From Shewanella amazonensis SB2B (GTDB taxonomy: Bacteria > Pseudomonadota > Gammaproteobacteria > Enterobacterales > Shewanellaceae), in assembly GCF_000015245.1 (NCBI RefSeq), contig NC_008700.1:812001-876000 (forward strand): 64,000 nt of DNA, written 5' to 3'. The translations under genes and the position numbers were made by a program. Below the pieces are notes generated by a model. The model saw only the letters and a program-made list of their open reading frames with translations, made no database searches and was not told the origin of the DNA. Shown here piece after piece: positions 26,103 to 34,843 of this stretch. Position 1 is the stretch's first letter, and each line of letters starts with the position of its first letter.

Positions 26103-29100
26103 ATGAAAAAGACCATTCTGACATTGGCCATTCAGGCTGCGGTCTTGGGCGGCGTGTCCATGACAGCAGTGGCGGCCGACGAGGTTGAGGTTTCCCAGGT
26201 TAAAGGAAATCAGCCCCAGCAAAGCGCTGAAACCGAGCAGCAAACCATTGAAAAAATTTCCGTCACTGGCTCACGCATCAAGCGTGACAGTTTTTCCGTT
26301 GCCACACCCCTGGCAACTCTGGACAAGGGCGCCATCGAAGATGCTGGTATTGGCTCCCTGGCGGCCATTCTGGTGGATGAACTGCCACAGGTAGCAGAGG
26401 GCGTCAGCAACGCCAACTCCCAATCCAGTGTACAAAACACGGGTCTGTCCACCATTGACCTGCGTAATCTGGGCACTAACCGTACCCTGACGCTGATCGA
26501 TGGCCGCCGCGTGGTGTCAAACAGCTATTCAGGCAACTACGTAAGCCTTTCCACCATTCCCAGTACCTTTGTCGACAAGGTGGAAATTATCACCGGTGGT
26601 GCGTCGGCGACCTACGGTTCTGACGCTGTGGCCGGTGTGGTCAACATTATCACCCAGCAAGATCAACAGGGTGCCAAGTTCAACGTCCGCGGCGGTACCA
26701 CCGAAAAAGGTGGTGAAGAGATGAGTGTCGATGGCGACTTCGGCACCCTGTACGCCGATGGTAAGGGTTATCTGTTTATGGCCGCTTCTTACACCAAGGA
26801 GTTCGGCCTGGACTACTGGGACAGAAACCGTGCCCAACAGCAGGAATCCTGGTCTTACGATGACAAGCGTATGTGCAATACCATGCTGACCGACACATAC
26901 GATACCGCGCTGAAAACCAATGCCCAGTGCATGCGGGATATCACCCAGGCAGATTGGCGTGATCTTAACGACTCTATTCCCGGCGGCGTATTCAACGAAG
27001 CCAGCAGTCTGCGCCCGAACGCCGGCTTTTGGTATGACGGCCAGACCCTCCGTGATGACTGGCACGAAGAAAAGTACGGTATCCATTTTGCACAATATGA
27101 CTGGCTGAAAGTGCCTGAAGACACGGTCGCCGCAGCAGTGAAAACCGAGTATGACTTCGATTCCGGTGTGCAGGCCTATTTCCAGCTGCAATATAGCCGC
27201 AACCACTCTGAAAACCCCAAGTCGCCAGAAAGCTCTGATGAGAATGAATTTGCACTGGTCCGTAACCCAGCCACCGGCGAGTTTGTTGAAGAGTACGTGG
27301 GCCGTATTCCGAAAAACAACCCCTTCGTTCCTCAGGAAATTTTTGACGGCGCCAGTTCCCGTGGTATCACCTGGGACAGAAACTTCGCCGAAGTGGGCGC
27401 CATCGTTAACGAAAACACCCGCACCACCTATCGCAGCTGGGCTGGCCTCAGGGGTTTTGTGTGGGATAACTGGGAATGGGATTTGTCGGTGGGCTACGGC
27501 AAGTTCAAGCAGGAGCAAAATCGCCAGAACGAAATCGATGTGCTGAAGCTGCGCGATGCCTTGCAGGCAGAGAAACTCGCCGATGGCACTATTCAGTGTA
27601 TCGATGCCGATGCCCGCGCCGAAGGTTGTGTGCCCGTAAACCTGTTCGGTGAAGGCTCCATCAGTGCCGACGCTGCTGACTATATCCGCGCCAACCCAAC
27701 CATTACCACAGATATCAGCATGACCAACGTGCTGGGTTATGTCACTGGCGATTTATTTGAGCTGCCAGCCGGCCCGGTGGCATCCGCCTTTGGTTTTGAG
27801 TATCGCCGCGACACCCAAAGCGTTGACACCAACGTGCCGAACGGTGGTGTAACCTTCAACTATGTCCCCACCTTTGAAGGCGATGTTGATGTCTATGAAG
27901 CCTTCGGGGAAGTGTCCCTGCCGCTGCTGCGTGACATGACTGGGGTACGTAATCTGTCGATGGATCTGTCGCTGAGGGTGGCAGATTACAGCTGGTCTAC
28001 TACAGATCTGATGAAGAGCTATAAGGCCGGTATCGTGTATGAGCCCGCCGAGGGATATATGATCCGCGCCAACTGGGCAACGGCCCAGCGTGCCCCCACC
28101 ATTACCGAACTCCTGTCGCCTCCACGGGGTGATTACGACGGCTTCGATGATATTTGTGATGGTGTGACGGCCACTTCCACCGGTCCTGGCCATGACAACT
28201 GCCGCCTTGAGCCGGGTATTGCCGCAGCCATTGCCGCCGATGGTGTGTTTAACGACGAAAACAATGGTTATTCACCCAACGTAGGTAATCCTGAACTGCA
28301 GGAAGAGTCGGCTGAGACCTTCACCGTGGGTGTCTCAATGGCTCCTTCTTTCATCGACGGGCTGCGTGTTGCCATCGACTACTATGACATCTCAATTGAA
28401 GATGCCATGACCAGTCTGGGCAATGAAGACATCATCGGCTTCTGTTATGCCTCGTCCTTGCCCTATGGGGGTGACAACCCCTTCTGTAACGACGTGAAAC
28501 GCGACGGTGAAGGCCAAATAATCGAAGTGCAGCAGCGGGTTATCAACGCAGATGAAACCAATACCAGTGGTTACGATCTGGCGTTGGATTACCGCTACGA
28601 TCTGGATGGTTTGGGCTCGCTGAAACTGAAGCTCGACTGGAGTCATGTGCTCGATTACAGCATTACGGCAACCGGCCCCGATGGCCAGTTTACCGACAGC
28701 TACGTAGGACTGCTGTCTTCGGGTATCTTCGAAGACAAGGCCTCCGCATCCCTGAGCTGGCATCTGGAAGACCTGCGCATTCGCTGGAGCGTCAAGTACA
28801 AGAGCAGTGTGCGTCGTAGCCAGTCTGCCCATGAAGATTGGGAAAAGGACATCGCGGCCAATGCTGAAAACTGTGCTTCCGGCAGTGCCAGCTGTGTTGA
28901 GAACCCAGAGCCGCTCTGGGGCAATGAGCTGCCTTCCGTGACAACCCACAACTTGTCGGCGTCTTACAGCTTCGATGTGGGACAGGATACCCAGGTTCGT
29001 CTGTCAGGTGGCATCAACAACCTGTTTGATGAAAAAGGCCCATTCGTGATTGGTGGCAGCGGTAACTACAACAGCCTTTACGGCGGTGGTGTAGGCCGTT

Positions 29101-29132
29101 ACTACTACCTGGGTGCCGAGCTGAAGTTCTAA
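26103..29132 (+). CDS. TonB-dependent outer membrane receptor
   Basis: 1009 aa from ATG 26103 (preceded by GGGTGAGAAG; a start 7 codons upstream lacks a signal). Signal peptide ends AVAA near residue 25. Next comes a polar stretch, the TonB-box-like/plug start KISVTGSRIKRDSF, plug domain with TLIDGRRVV, VEIITGGASATYGSDAVAGVVNIIT, then a large beta-barrel ending in GAELKF with the C-terminal aromatic. It takes up a large substrate such as a peptide, glycan or siderophore using TonB energy. Plug and length match the Oar/carbohydrate-type receptors of Shewanella rather than siderophore receptors. The divergent-type regulator downstream may be related, but this is inference. Confidence 0.9.
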   Translation: MKKTILTLAIQAAVLGGVSMTAVAADEVEVSQVKGNQPQQSAETEQQTIEKISVTGSRIKRDSFSVATPLATLDKGAIEDAGIGSLAAILVDELPQVAEGVSNANSQSSVQNTGLSTIDLRNLGTNRTLTLIDGRRVVSNSYSGNYVSLSTIPSTFVDKVEIITGGASATYGSDAVAGVVNIITQQDQQGAKFNVRGGTTEKGGEEMSVDGDFGTLYADGKGYLFMAASYTKEFGLDYWDRNRAQQQESWSYDDKRMCNTMLTDTYDTALKTNAQCMRDITQADWRDLNDSIPGGVFNEASSLRPNAGFWYDGQTLRDDWHEEKYGIHFAQYDWLKVPEDTVAAAVKTEYDFDSGVQAYFQLQYSRNHSENPKSPESSDENEFALVRNPATGEFVEEYVGRIPKNNPFVPQEIFDGASSRGITWDRNFAEVGAIVNENTRTTYRSWAGLRGFVWDNWEWDLSVGYGKFKQEQNRQNEIDVLKLRDALQAEKLADGTIQCIDADARAEGCVPVNLFGEGSISADAADYIRANPTITTDISMTNVLGYVTGDLFELPAGPVASAFGFEYRRDTQSVDTNVPNGGVTFNYVPTFEGDVDVYEAFGEVSLPLLRDMTGVRNLSMDLSLRVADYSWSTTDLMKSYKAGIVYEPAEGYMIRANWATAQRAPTITELLSPPRGDYDGFDDICDGVTATSTGPGHDNCRLEPGIAAAIAADGVFNDENNGYSPNVGNPELQEESAETFTVGVSMAPSFIDGLRVAIDYYDISIEDAMTSLGNEDIIGFCYASSLPYGGDNPFCNDVKRDGEGQIIEVQQRVINADETNTSGYDLALDYRYDLDGLGSLKLKLDWSHVLDYSITATGPDGQFTDSYVGLLSSGIFEDKASASLSWHLEDLRIRWSVKYKSSVRRSQSAHEDWEKDIAANAENCASGSASCVENPEPLWGNELPSVTTHNLSASYSFDVGQDTQVRLSGGINNLFDEKGPFVIGGSGNYNSLYGGGVGRYYYLGAELKF

Positions 29133-29164
29133 GGTGAGCGATACCCCGGTGATTGCCTGAAGGC

Positions 29165-29203
29165 AAGGCCGCTTCCCACATCTCCCGGGAGGCGGCCTTT
29201 TTT
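29165..29203. terminator. Terminator after TonB receptor
   Basis: AAGGCCGC plus TTCCC pairs with GGGAG plus GCGGCCTT, enclosing an 8-nt loop, and is followed by six T residues. It separates the receptor from the convergent regulator. Confidence 0.85.
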
Positions 29204-29257
29204 ATTGGTGTGCCAGCTTATGGCAAAGCAGATTCACCGTCTGCGAAGGCAAAACAC

Positions 29258-30772
29258 TTACCCCTTGCAACCCCCATAGCAGCTGGGTTTGCGTGGGCAC
29301 ACATTGCCCCGGGAGCAAATCAATCTGGCACCCTTGTCGATACCGCGCTCCACCCAATTGATATTGAGAATCCGGGCAATGCTCATCAGCTGGCGTTTTA
29401 TGGCAGTGGGAATTTCCCCCTGACCACCTGATGCTACACAGTGGCTTTTGAGTGCCTCGGCGAGACTTAAGGCATCGGTGCCCTGGGCATCGATGGCGGG
29501 GTTCAAATCTATCCCTGCGCAGAGCACATGGTGGTTTCCGGCCAAATCCACCACCTTGGTGGATTCACAGCAGTAAATCCGTGGGCTGCCGCCCACATCC
29601 AGAATGGAAATTTGCGCCGAGCTGCCATCGGATGGCTCGCTTATCATGCGAAATACTGCCCAGTGCTGGCAGGGGTCCGGCACCTGACGCATGTTGCCCC
29701 AGGGCAGGGGAATGCCGTTACCCCGATATACCGCCTTGAGCTTGCCCGGCGCATAAGCATCGAAGTAATGCCAGTGGGGATAGGGAGAGACCACAGTCAT
29801 ACGGCGCATGGCCACCGAGGCAGACACGCCGATTTTTTTATGGGTATCAATTTCATAGCCCCCCCGCTCCAATAGCTGTCGGAAAGGCACCTTGGGACAA
29901 AGCAGGGCGCCGGCAAAAAAGCTGGATTCAAAGTCGCGCCAGGCACTTAAGATATCCTGGGCATTCACGGTGGAGGATATATCGGCATCCTGCTCACCTG
30001 TGCCTATACCACGTCCCACTGCCAGTACATTCTTCAGGCCGTCCTTGTTGTGCAGCACGCAGTGGCCTATGTGTACCGCCAAATCGTATTTGAGCCGCTC
30101 GGGATTTTTCTTCAGGGCTTCATTGATAAAGATGGTGGAGGGTGGCTCGAAAAATGAGGTGACCAGTTGATGGGTGGACACGCCGTTAGCGTCAACCTGA
30201 TCCTGAGGTGGCTCTTTGAAGAAGCGAATTTTCATGCCCATCTGTTTGCAGATGGCCGTCAGATCGTCGCCACTGAGATTCAGCCGCTTATCACCAACTT
30301 CTTCTGCGGCACGTTCCAGATCGGGGAAATGATTTTGATGATGCTCCTGATGGGCGCGGATCAGCAAATGGGCAAACTGGCGGCCGCTGATCCCGGTCTG
30401 CGACAGCATTTCGGGAATGGCAATCTGCAAAATATCTTTGGAAAACAAAAAGCCCGGCTCCAGCGCCATGCCGCTGATGCCACCCCGGCGTCCCTTGTCC
30501 GGGGTGATGGCGTCTTCTTCGGGCGCATCGTCCAAAAACCAGTCCGGTGATTTCTCAAATACCTTGGCAATCACCTCCAGCATGGCGGCACTGGGCACCC
30601 GTTTTCCCCGCTCAATCATCGACAGGTAAGATACGGAGGGCGCCGAACCGGGATCCACACGTACACAGCGTGAAGACAGATCTTCCATGGTTAAGTGATT
30701 GCGTTTCCGTAAGTTTCTGATTTTGGTGCCCAGAAAATGGGATTGGCGCATCAGGCTTTTTTCACTGGTCAT
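29258..30772 (-). CDS. XRE-family regulator with DUF3612/IrrE-like region
   Basis: 504 aa. Residues 10-75 form an XRE helix-turn-helix (GTKIRNLRKRNHLTMEDLSSRC, YLSMIERGKRVPSAAMLEVIAKVF). The central part resembles the ImmA/IrrE domain of ScfR/RamB regulators, but its usual HExGH motif reads VHIGH, so the protease site is lost. The C-terminus carries CSRGNVCPRKPSCYGGC, matching the cysteine ending of short-chain acyl-CoA-responsive regulators. I recognise this as the DUF3612 group. It probably senses a metabolite and controls central carbon genes. Three phased direct repeats touch its start codon, suggesting autoregulation. No clear Shine-Dalgarno is seen. Confidence 0.8.
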   Translation of the reverse strand: MTSEKSLMRQSHFLGTKIRNLRKRNHLTMEDLSSRCVRVDPGSAPSVSYLSMIERGKRVPSAAMLEVIAKVFEKSPDWFLDDAPEEDAITPDKGRRGGISGMALEPGFLFSKDILQIAIPEMLSQTGISGRQFAHLLIRAHQEHHQNHFPDLERAAEEVGDKRLNLSGDDLTAICKQMGMKIRFFKEPPQDQVDANGVSTHQLVTSFFEPPSTIFINEALKKNPERLKYDLAVHIGHCVLHNKDGLKNVLAVGRGIGTGEQDADISSTVNAQDILSAWRDFESSFFAGALLCPKVPFRQLLERGGYEIDTHKKIGVSASVAMRRMTVVSPYPHWHYFDAYAPGKLKAVYRGNGIPLPWGNMRQVPDPCQHWAVFRMISEPSDGSSAQISILDVGGSPRIYCCESTKVVDLAGNHHVLCAGIDLNPAIDAQGTDALSLAEALKSHCVASGGQGEIPTAIKRQLMSIARILNINWVERGIDKGARLICSRGNVCPRKPSCYGGCKG

Positions 30773-30774
30773 TT

Positions 30775-30811
30775 TGTAAAATTCACACTGTAAAATTTTT
30801 ATTGTGAAATT
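30775..30811. repeat. Three 14-bp-phased direct repeats (operator candidate)
   Basis: TGTAAAATT at 30775-30783, TGTAAAATT at 30789-30797 and TGTGAAATT at 30803-30811 recur with an exact 14-bp period. The first copy is 3 bp from the XRE regulator start codon, and the array lies in the divergent intergenic region with the 190-aa gene. Regulators of the related RamB/ScfR type use short A/T-rich repeats, so this is the likely binding array. Confidence 0.65.
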
Positions 30812-30928
30812 GTAGTAAAAAATAACATAGACTAAAAATCAAGCGAAATTCACCGACTGCACGACGCACCCCACCGGCAGGATTTCGTGGCAAAACCCAA
30901 AAGAAGCTAAGTGACCGAGGACAAGGCA

Positions 30929-31501
30929 ATGAACATGACCATGATGAATACCCAAAATCAGCAACAACTGCATCACTTCATCGGGGAAGCCATTGCCGCA
31001 GTGGTGAATGGTGCCAAACGGGGAGTCAGTCTCGAGAGTGCGACCGAATTTCTTGACCGCCGCTTTCCGCTGGCGCGGGGCAGTCATAAGATGGTGAAAA
31101 GCTATGTGGTTTACTACCAGCACCTGCTGGCCTTCTTTGAAGACGGCAGCCACAGTGGGCTGGAAACCTCTTCCCAGTTTGTAGCCCTGAGCGGTCACAA
31201 GGAAGAGCCCTGTGCCATCCTGCTCAAGTCAGGTGATATTCATGTGGAGTTAACCCTGGATAAGAATGGCCGCATGGGCAGTGCCAATCCGGCCCATATC
31301 GAGGACATTCAGGTTGAGTCCCCCGGCTTTTGCCTGAGAGAAAGCGAAGGCTGTGCCACAGAAGCCATCAGCCAATGCCGCAACTGGTTGAGCCTGCTGC
31401 ACTCGGCTCCCTGCGATGATGATTGCCGTCAGCGCAACGAGCGTCGCTTTACCGCAAAAGATGGCGGCGAGTATCAGTTGATGTCACTGGGACTCTTTTA
31501 A
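30929..31501 (+). CDS. Hypothetical protein divergent from XRE regulator, 190 aa
   Basis: I chose ATG 30929, which has GAGGACAAGG upstream; a GTG at 30911 adds six residues. A soluble mixed alpha/beta protein: helical N-terminal half (HHFIGEAIAAVVNGAKRGVS, EFLDRRFPLARGSHKMVKSYVVYYQHLL), then a beta-rich half with CAILLKSGDIHVELTLD and a late cysteine group (CLRESEGCATEAISQC, SAPCDDDC). No signal peptide. I do not recognise the family. Divergence from the DUF3612 regulator and the shared repeat array suggest it is a regulated target. Confidence 0.7.
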   Translation: MNMTMMNTQNQQQLHHFIGEAIAAVVNGAKRGVSLESATEFLDRRFPLARGSHKMVKSYVVYYQHLLAFFEDGSHSGLETSSQFVALSGHKEEPCAILLKSGDIHVELTLDKNGRMGSANPAHIEDIQVESPGFCLRESEGCATEAISQCRNWLSLLHSAPCDDDCRQRNERRFTAKDGGEYQLMSLGLF

Positions 31502-31537
31502 CAAACGTCCTGGCTTCCATAAGCAAAAGCGATAAGT

Positions 31538-31564
31538 AAAAGGCCCGGTTAAACCGGGCCTTTT
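31538..31564. terminator. Bidirectional terminator
   Basis: AAAAGGCCCGGTT pairs with AACCGGGCCTTTT around a single A. It lies between the 190-aa gene and the convergent GST gene and can serve both. Confidence 0.85.
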
Positions 31565-31634
31565 GCATTCATGCTGAGATGGTCATGGCTACTCAGTGCC
31601 GGCATAGGCCTGTCGTCAGCCCGGCGCCATTTCG

Positions 31635-32309
31635 TCATTGGCCCAGACGAAAATCAGACACGATTTCTCCCGCCTCGCGGGCCTCCTGCTCATGGGCCTC
31701 ATCACGCCAGGGTTCGGCCAGTGCCGACTGATACCAGCTCTGCATGCCCGGCAAGTCGAGCAGGGCAGCGACATAAGCGTCAGAGGCCTTCGACAGCTTG
31801 GGCGCATAAGTCTGTACCCTAAAGGCAATAGGGGCGAAAAAGGCATCCACTGCACTGAAGTGCTGACCGCCGAGGAAGGGGCCGCCGAAGCGGGTAAGTC
31901 CCTGTTGCCACAGCTCATCAATACGGGCCCACTCTCGCTCGAGGGCTTCCTCCACCGCGTGCAGCTTAACCCTGATGCCACAGTTCATGGTGCAGATAGA
32001 GCGAATAGTGCCGAATCCTGAGTGCATCTCGGCAGCGGCGCAGCGCGCATAAGCCCGTGCCTGTTTGTTCTCGGGCCAGACGCCTGGGTAGCTTTCGGCC
32101 AGATACTCGATAATCGCCAGTGAATCCCACACGGGCTCGCCTTCGTCCAGCAAACAGGGCACCTTGGCTGTGGGGGAGAAATGTTTGAAGTCGCTGTCGC
32201 CAAAGGGCTGCAGCTTTTCTTCGAAGGGGATACCCAGTTCGGTCAACAGCAGCCAGGGGCGCAGCGACCAGGAGGAGTAGTTTTTATTGGCAATGTACAG
32301 CGTCAGCAT
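31635..32309 (-). CDS. Glutathione S-transferase family protein
   Basis: 224 aa with an N-terminal thioredoxin fold (YIANKNYSSWSLRPWLLLTE; the NYSSWS loop places the catalytic Ser/Tyr early), the glutathione-binding cis-proline block AKVPCLLDEGEPVWDSLAIIEYLAE, and a helical C-terminal domain (FGGPFLGGQHFSAVDAFFAPI). This is the class typical of gammaproteobacterial YfcF/zeta-like proteins. Cytoplasmic. The next upstream gene on the same strand is a small monooxygenase-fold protein 52 bp away, probably cotranscribed. Confidence 0.88.
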   Translation of the reverse strand: MLTLYIANKNYSSWSLRPWLLLTELGIPFEEKLQPFGDSDFKHFSPTAKVPCLLDEGEPVWDSLAIIEYLAESYPGVWPENKQARAYARCAAAEMHSGFGTIRSICTMNCGIRVKLHAVEEALEREWARIDELWQQGLTRFGGPFLGGQHFSAVDAFFAPIAFRVQTYAPKLSKASDAYVAALLDLPGMQSWYQSALAEPWRDEAHEQEAREAGEIVSDFRLGQ

Positions 32310-32361
32310 GGGGAGTTCCTTGTCAAAATACGGCTACATTTGGCGATTGATGAGTGGTGAT

Positions 32362-32652
32362 TCAGCCAGCACGGTAACTGCGCTTGAGCTCCAGCACTTC
32401 TACCTGATAATTCTGATACCAGCGTTCGGCACCTGTTTGCTGGGCGACCCTGTGCAGCGCGTCCTGCTTCCAGGCGATGATATCGGCTTCGCTGTCCCAG
32501 TAGGAGATGGCGATTTCCTGCTCTCCTTCTGTGACGGCAATAAAATCCCGGCAATTGTATTTCTCAAAGGCGAGCTTTCTGAGTTCGGCGGCCATGGCGC
32601 TGTATTGGTTATCGAGTTTGCTGACAGTGGCTTTGAAAATAACGGCGAACAT
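32362..32652 (-). CDS. Antibiotic-biosynthesis-monooxygenase (ABM) fold protein
   Basis: 96 aa forming one ferredoxin-like alpha/beta barrel: MFAVIFKATVSKLD, helix AAELRKLAFEKY, then CRDFIAVTEGEQEIAISYWDSEADIIAWKQDALHRVAQQTG, the characteristic strand-Trp-x-x-E helix pattern of ABM proteins. These form dimers and act as small cofactor-free oxygenases or heme-degrading enzymes. The heme-binding Asn/His of IsdG types is not evident, so a specific reaction cannot be named. It precedes the GST gene in the same direction. Confidence 0.82.
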   Translation of the reverse strand: MFAVIFKATVSKLDNQYSAMAAELRKLAFEKYNCRDFIAVTEGEQEIAISYWDSEADIIAWKQDALHRVAQQTGAERWYQNYQVEVLELKRSYRAG

Positions 32653-32713
32653 AGGGCTCCTCTGTTTTGGTGGATTTGCGCTTCTGGTTGTTTTCCGGAG
32701 TTTTGGGGTAATA

Positions 32714-32737
32714 AAAAAGCGCCCGCAGGCGCTTTTT
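32714..32737 (-). terminator. Terminator after M24B peptidase gene
   Basis: AAAAAGCGCC and GGCGCTTTTT form a perfect 10-bp stem with a 4-nt loop, starting 1 bp after the peptidase stop on the minus strand. Confidence 0.88.
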
Positions 32738-32738
32738 A

Positions 32739-34538
32739 TCAGATAGCTTGGGTGGCCTTGGTCAGCCAGGTCAGCTCGTCACCGGACATCAGTGGTGACA
32801 GGGTGCTGTATACCTTGCTGTGGTAACGGTTGAGCCAATTCACCTCGGCCTCTGTCAGCAGCGCCTTGTCGATAAGACGGGTATCGATGGGGATAAGGGT
32901 GAGGGCTTCAAACTCATAGGTTTCGCGCTCGGCGCCTTTCAGCGCCTCGCAGTGGCGCACCACAATCAGGTTTTCGATGCGAATACCAAAGCCATTGGCG
33001 CGGTAGTAGCCGGGCTCGTTGGATACCACCATACCGGGCAGCAGTGCCACTGCATTGCTGTTTTTGGCGATGCGTTGCGGTCCTTCATGTACACTCAGGA
33101 AGTGGCCAACTCCGTGGCCTGTACCGTGGTCATAGTCAAAGCCATGTTGCCACAGGTACTGGCGGGCGAAGGCATCCAGCTGCTGGCCTGTGGTGCCTTT
33201 GGGGAAACGGGCGCAGTCCAGTGCAATATGGCCCTTGAGTACCAGGGTAACCATTTTCTTTTGCTCGTCGGTGACTTCACCGATAGCCAGGGTGCGGGTG
33301 ACATCTGTGGTGCCATCCAGATATTGGGCGCCCGAGTCCACCAGATAGATGCTGTTCATGGTCAGTTTTGCCGGAGTGCCATTATTGTGGTTGTAATGGC
33401 ACATGGCGGCATTGGCACCGGCGGCAGAAATAGTGTCAAAGCTTGGCTCACGGTAGCGAGGGTCTTCCAGACGGAAGCTCTCAAGCTTATCGGCCAGCTG
33501 GGCTTCATCGTACAGGCGGCCCGAAGCCACTTCATTGTCGAGCCAGGCAAGGAAACGACTCACGGCCACGCCGTCGCGCACATGGCATTCGCGCATGCCT
33601 TTAAGCTCAGAATCATTTTTGGCTGCCTTTGGCAGGGCGACCACGTCCATGGCCGCAACGAGTTTGGCACCGGCGTTACGGGCAGTGAGCTGGCTTGCTG
33701 CATTGGCACTGTTGGGGTCGGCCAGTAGCTTCTTGCCAGTGAGCTCCTTAAGGGCGAGCTCGAGTTCAGATTCAGCGTGCACACTCACGCCTTCGCCCAC
33801 ATGGGCGGCGAATCCCTCAGGAACTTTGGCGGTATCCACAAAGAGCTGCATACGGCCATCCTGCCACAGCAGGGCACAGCCCAGCACCACAGGCAATCTG
33901 GGCACATCAAAGCCGCGGATATTGAGCAGCCAGCAGAAGGAATCAAGCGCGGTAATAAGCGCGACATCGCCACCGGCTTTCTTCACCAAAAGGCCGGTTT
34001 CGGCACGTTTTTGGGCGCTGGTCTTGCCCGCATCGGCATCACTGAAGAGGTGCAGGGGTTTTATTTCCGGCACGGGGCGATCGTGCCAGTGCTTATCAAT
34101 GGGGTTTTCGCTCACGGCAACGAGCTCTATACCGGCCTTATCCAGCACGGCCTTGGCCTGTTCAAACCAGGCCAGGGTATGCATACGGGCATCGAATCCA
34201 ACCCGGGCGCCTTCGCTCAGGGTTTCCGCAAGATACTGAGGCTGGGGCGTATCGGTCAGGCTCTCATAGGCGTAAAGGCGTTCGTCTACCTGATCGCGTA
34301 CCTGCACAGTGTAGCGGCCGTCGACGAAGATGGCGGCGGTCTCTTTCATCACAATCGCCATACCGGCAGAGCCAGTAAAGCCGGTGGCCCAATGAAGACG
34401 CTCATTATGCTCAGGCACGTATTCCCCAAGATATTCGTCGGCGCGGGGGATGATGAAGGCATCGAGTTTACTTGCGGCCATTTCAACGCGAATGGCATCG
34501 AGGCGCTTGGAGATTTCACTGCTGGCGACTGCTGACAT
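32739..34538 (-). CDS. Xaa-Pro aminopeptidase, M24B family, large form
   Basis: 599 aa cytoplasmic metallopeptidase of the long (three-domain) aminopeptidase P type, which removes N-terminal residues next to proline. Two creatinase-like N-terminal domains (about 1-320; RADEYLGEYVPEHNERLHWATGFTGSAG) precede the pita-bread catalytic domain. The dinuclear-metal ligands are Asp in LVDSGAQYLDGTTDVTRT (both Asp), His in GTGHGVGHFLSVHEG, and Glu in SNEPGYY and GIRIENL. All are intact. Start ATG has AAGG upstream. A terminator overlaps the end. Confidence 0.92.
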   Translation of the reverse strand: MSAVASSEISKRLDAIRVEMAASKLDAFIIPRADEYLGEYVPEHNERLHWATGFTGSAGMAIVMKETAAIFVDGRYTVQVRDQVDERLYAYESLTDTPQPQYLAETLSEGARVGFDARMHTLAWFEQAKAVLDKAGIELVAVSENPIDKHWHDRPVPEIKPLHLFSDADAGKTSAQKRAETGLLVKKAGGDVALITALDSFCWLLNIRGFDVPRLPVVLGCALLWQDGRMQLFVDTAKVPEGFAAHVGEGVSVHAESELELALKELTGKKLLADPNSANAASQLTARNAGAKLVAAMDVVALPKAAKNDSELKGMRECHVRDGVAVSRFLAWLDNEVASGRLYDEAQLADKLESFRLEDPRYREPSFDTISAAGANAAMCHYNHNNGTPAKLTMNSIYLVDSGAQYLDGTTDVTRTLAIGEVTDEQKKMVTLVLKGHIALDCARFPKGTTGQQLDAFARQYLWQHGFDYDHGTGHGVGHFLSVHEGPQRIAKNSNAVALLPGMVVSNEPGYYRANGFGIRIENLIVVRHCEALKGAERETYEFEALTLIPIDTRLIDKALLTEAEVNWLNRYHSKVYSTLSPLMSGDELTWLTKATQAI

Positions 34539-34843
34539 GGGTAACCTTTTCCTGACGTTTTGCTTGTGAGTGGGTACTGATGTTTGCGTACTTGTGCTTG
34601 AGCACCGGTAATTTGCCCGGGTACTGTCCCGTGGCTTATGGATATCCGCCGATTATCGCAACCCCAACTGGCAGTCGCAAGGCAAGGTATGATGAAAATG
34701 CTTTGAGCAAGCGGGTAGGCTTTGGCAGAAGAAACCGTAATCCTGTTCCTGTAACCGTCTCAGGGTGTATACCTTGACGCCGGGCCGACAGCAGGGGATA
34801 TTCGTAAGTCCATTTTTACGGTCTTAATTTTGGCATATATTTC
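34539..34843. other. Intergenic region, promoter of MFS gene
   Basis: This 305-bp stretch divides the M24B peptidase from the divergent MFS transporter. TTGACG at 34774-34779 and GATATT at 34797-34802, exactly 17 bp apart, give a good promoter candidate for the MFS gene. No convincing gene is present; a 65-codon frame at 34580 looks like noise. Confidence 0.45.

Noticed and set aside
26529..27518. 329-aa minus-strand frame opposite the TonB receptor
   Set aside because: Shadow of a codon-biased gene; no ribosome-binding site or recognisable domain.
30773..30928. Fur box in the XRE divergent region
   Set aside because: The AT-rich repeats are direct with a 14-bp period rather than inverted, and lack the GATAAT core.
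34580..34777. 65-aa plus-strand frame before the MFS gene
   Set aside because: No ribosome-binding site or domain, and it overlaps the promoter region.
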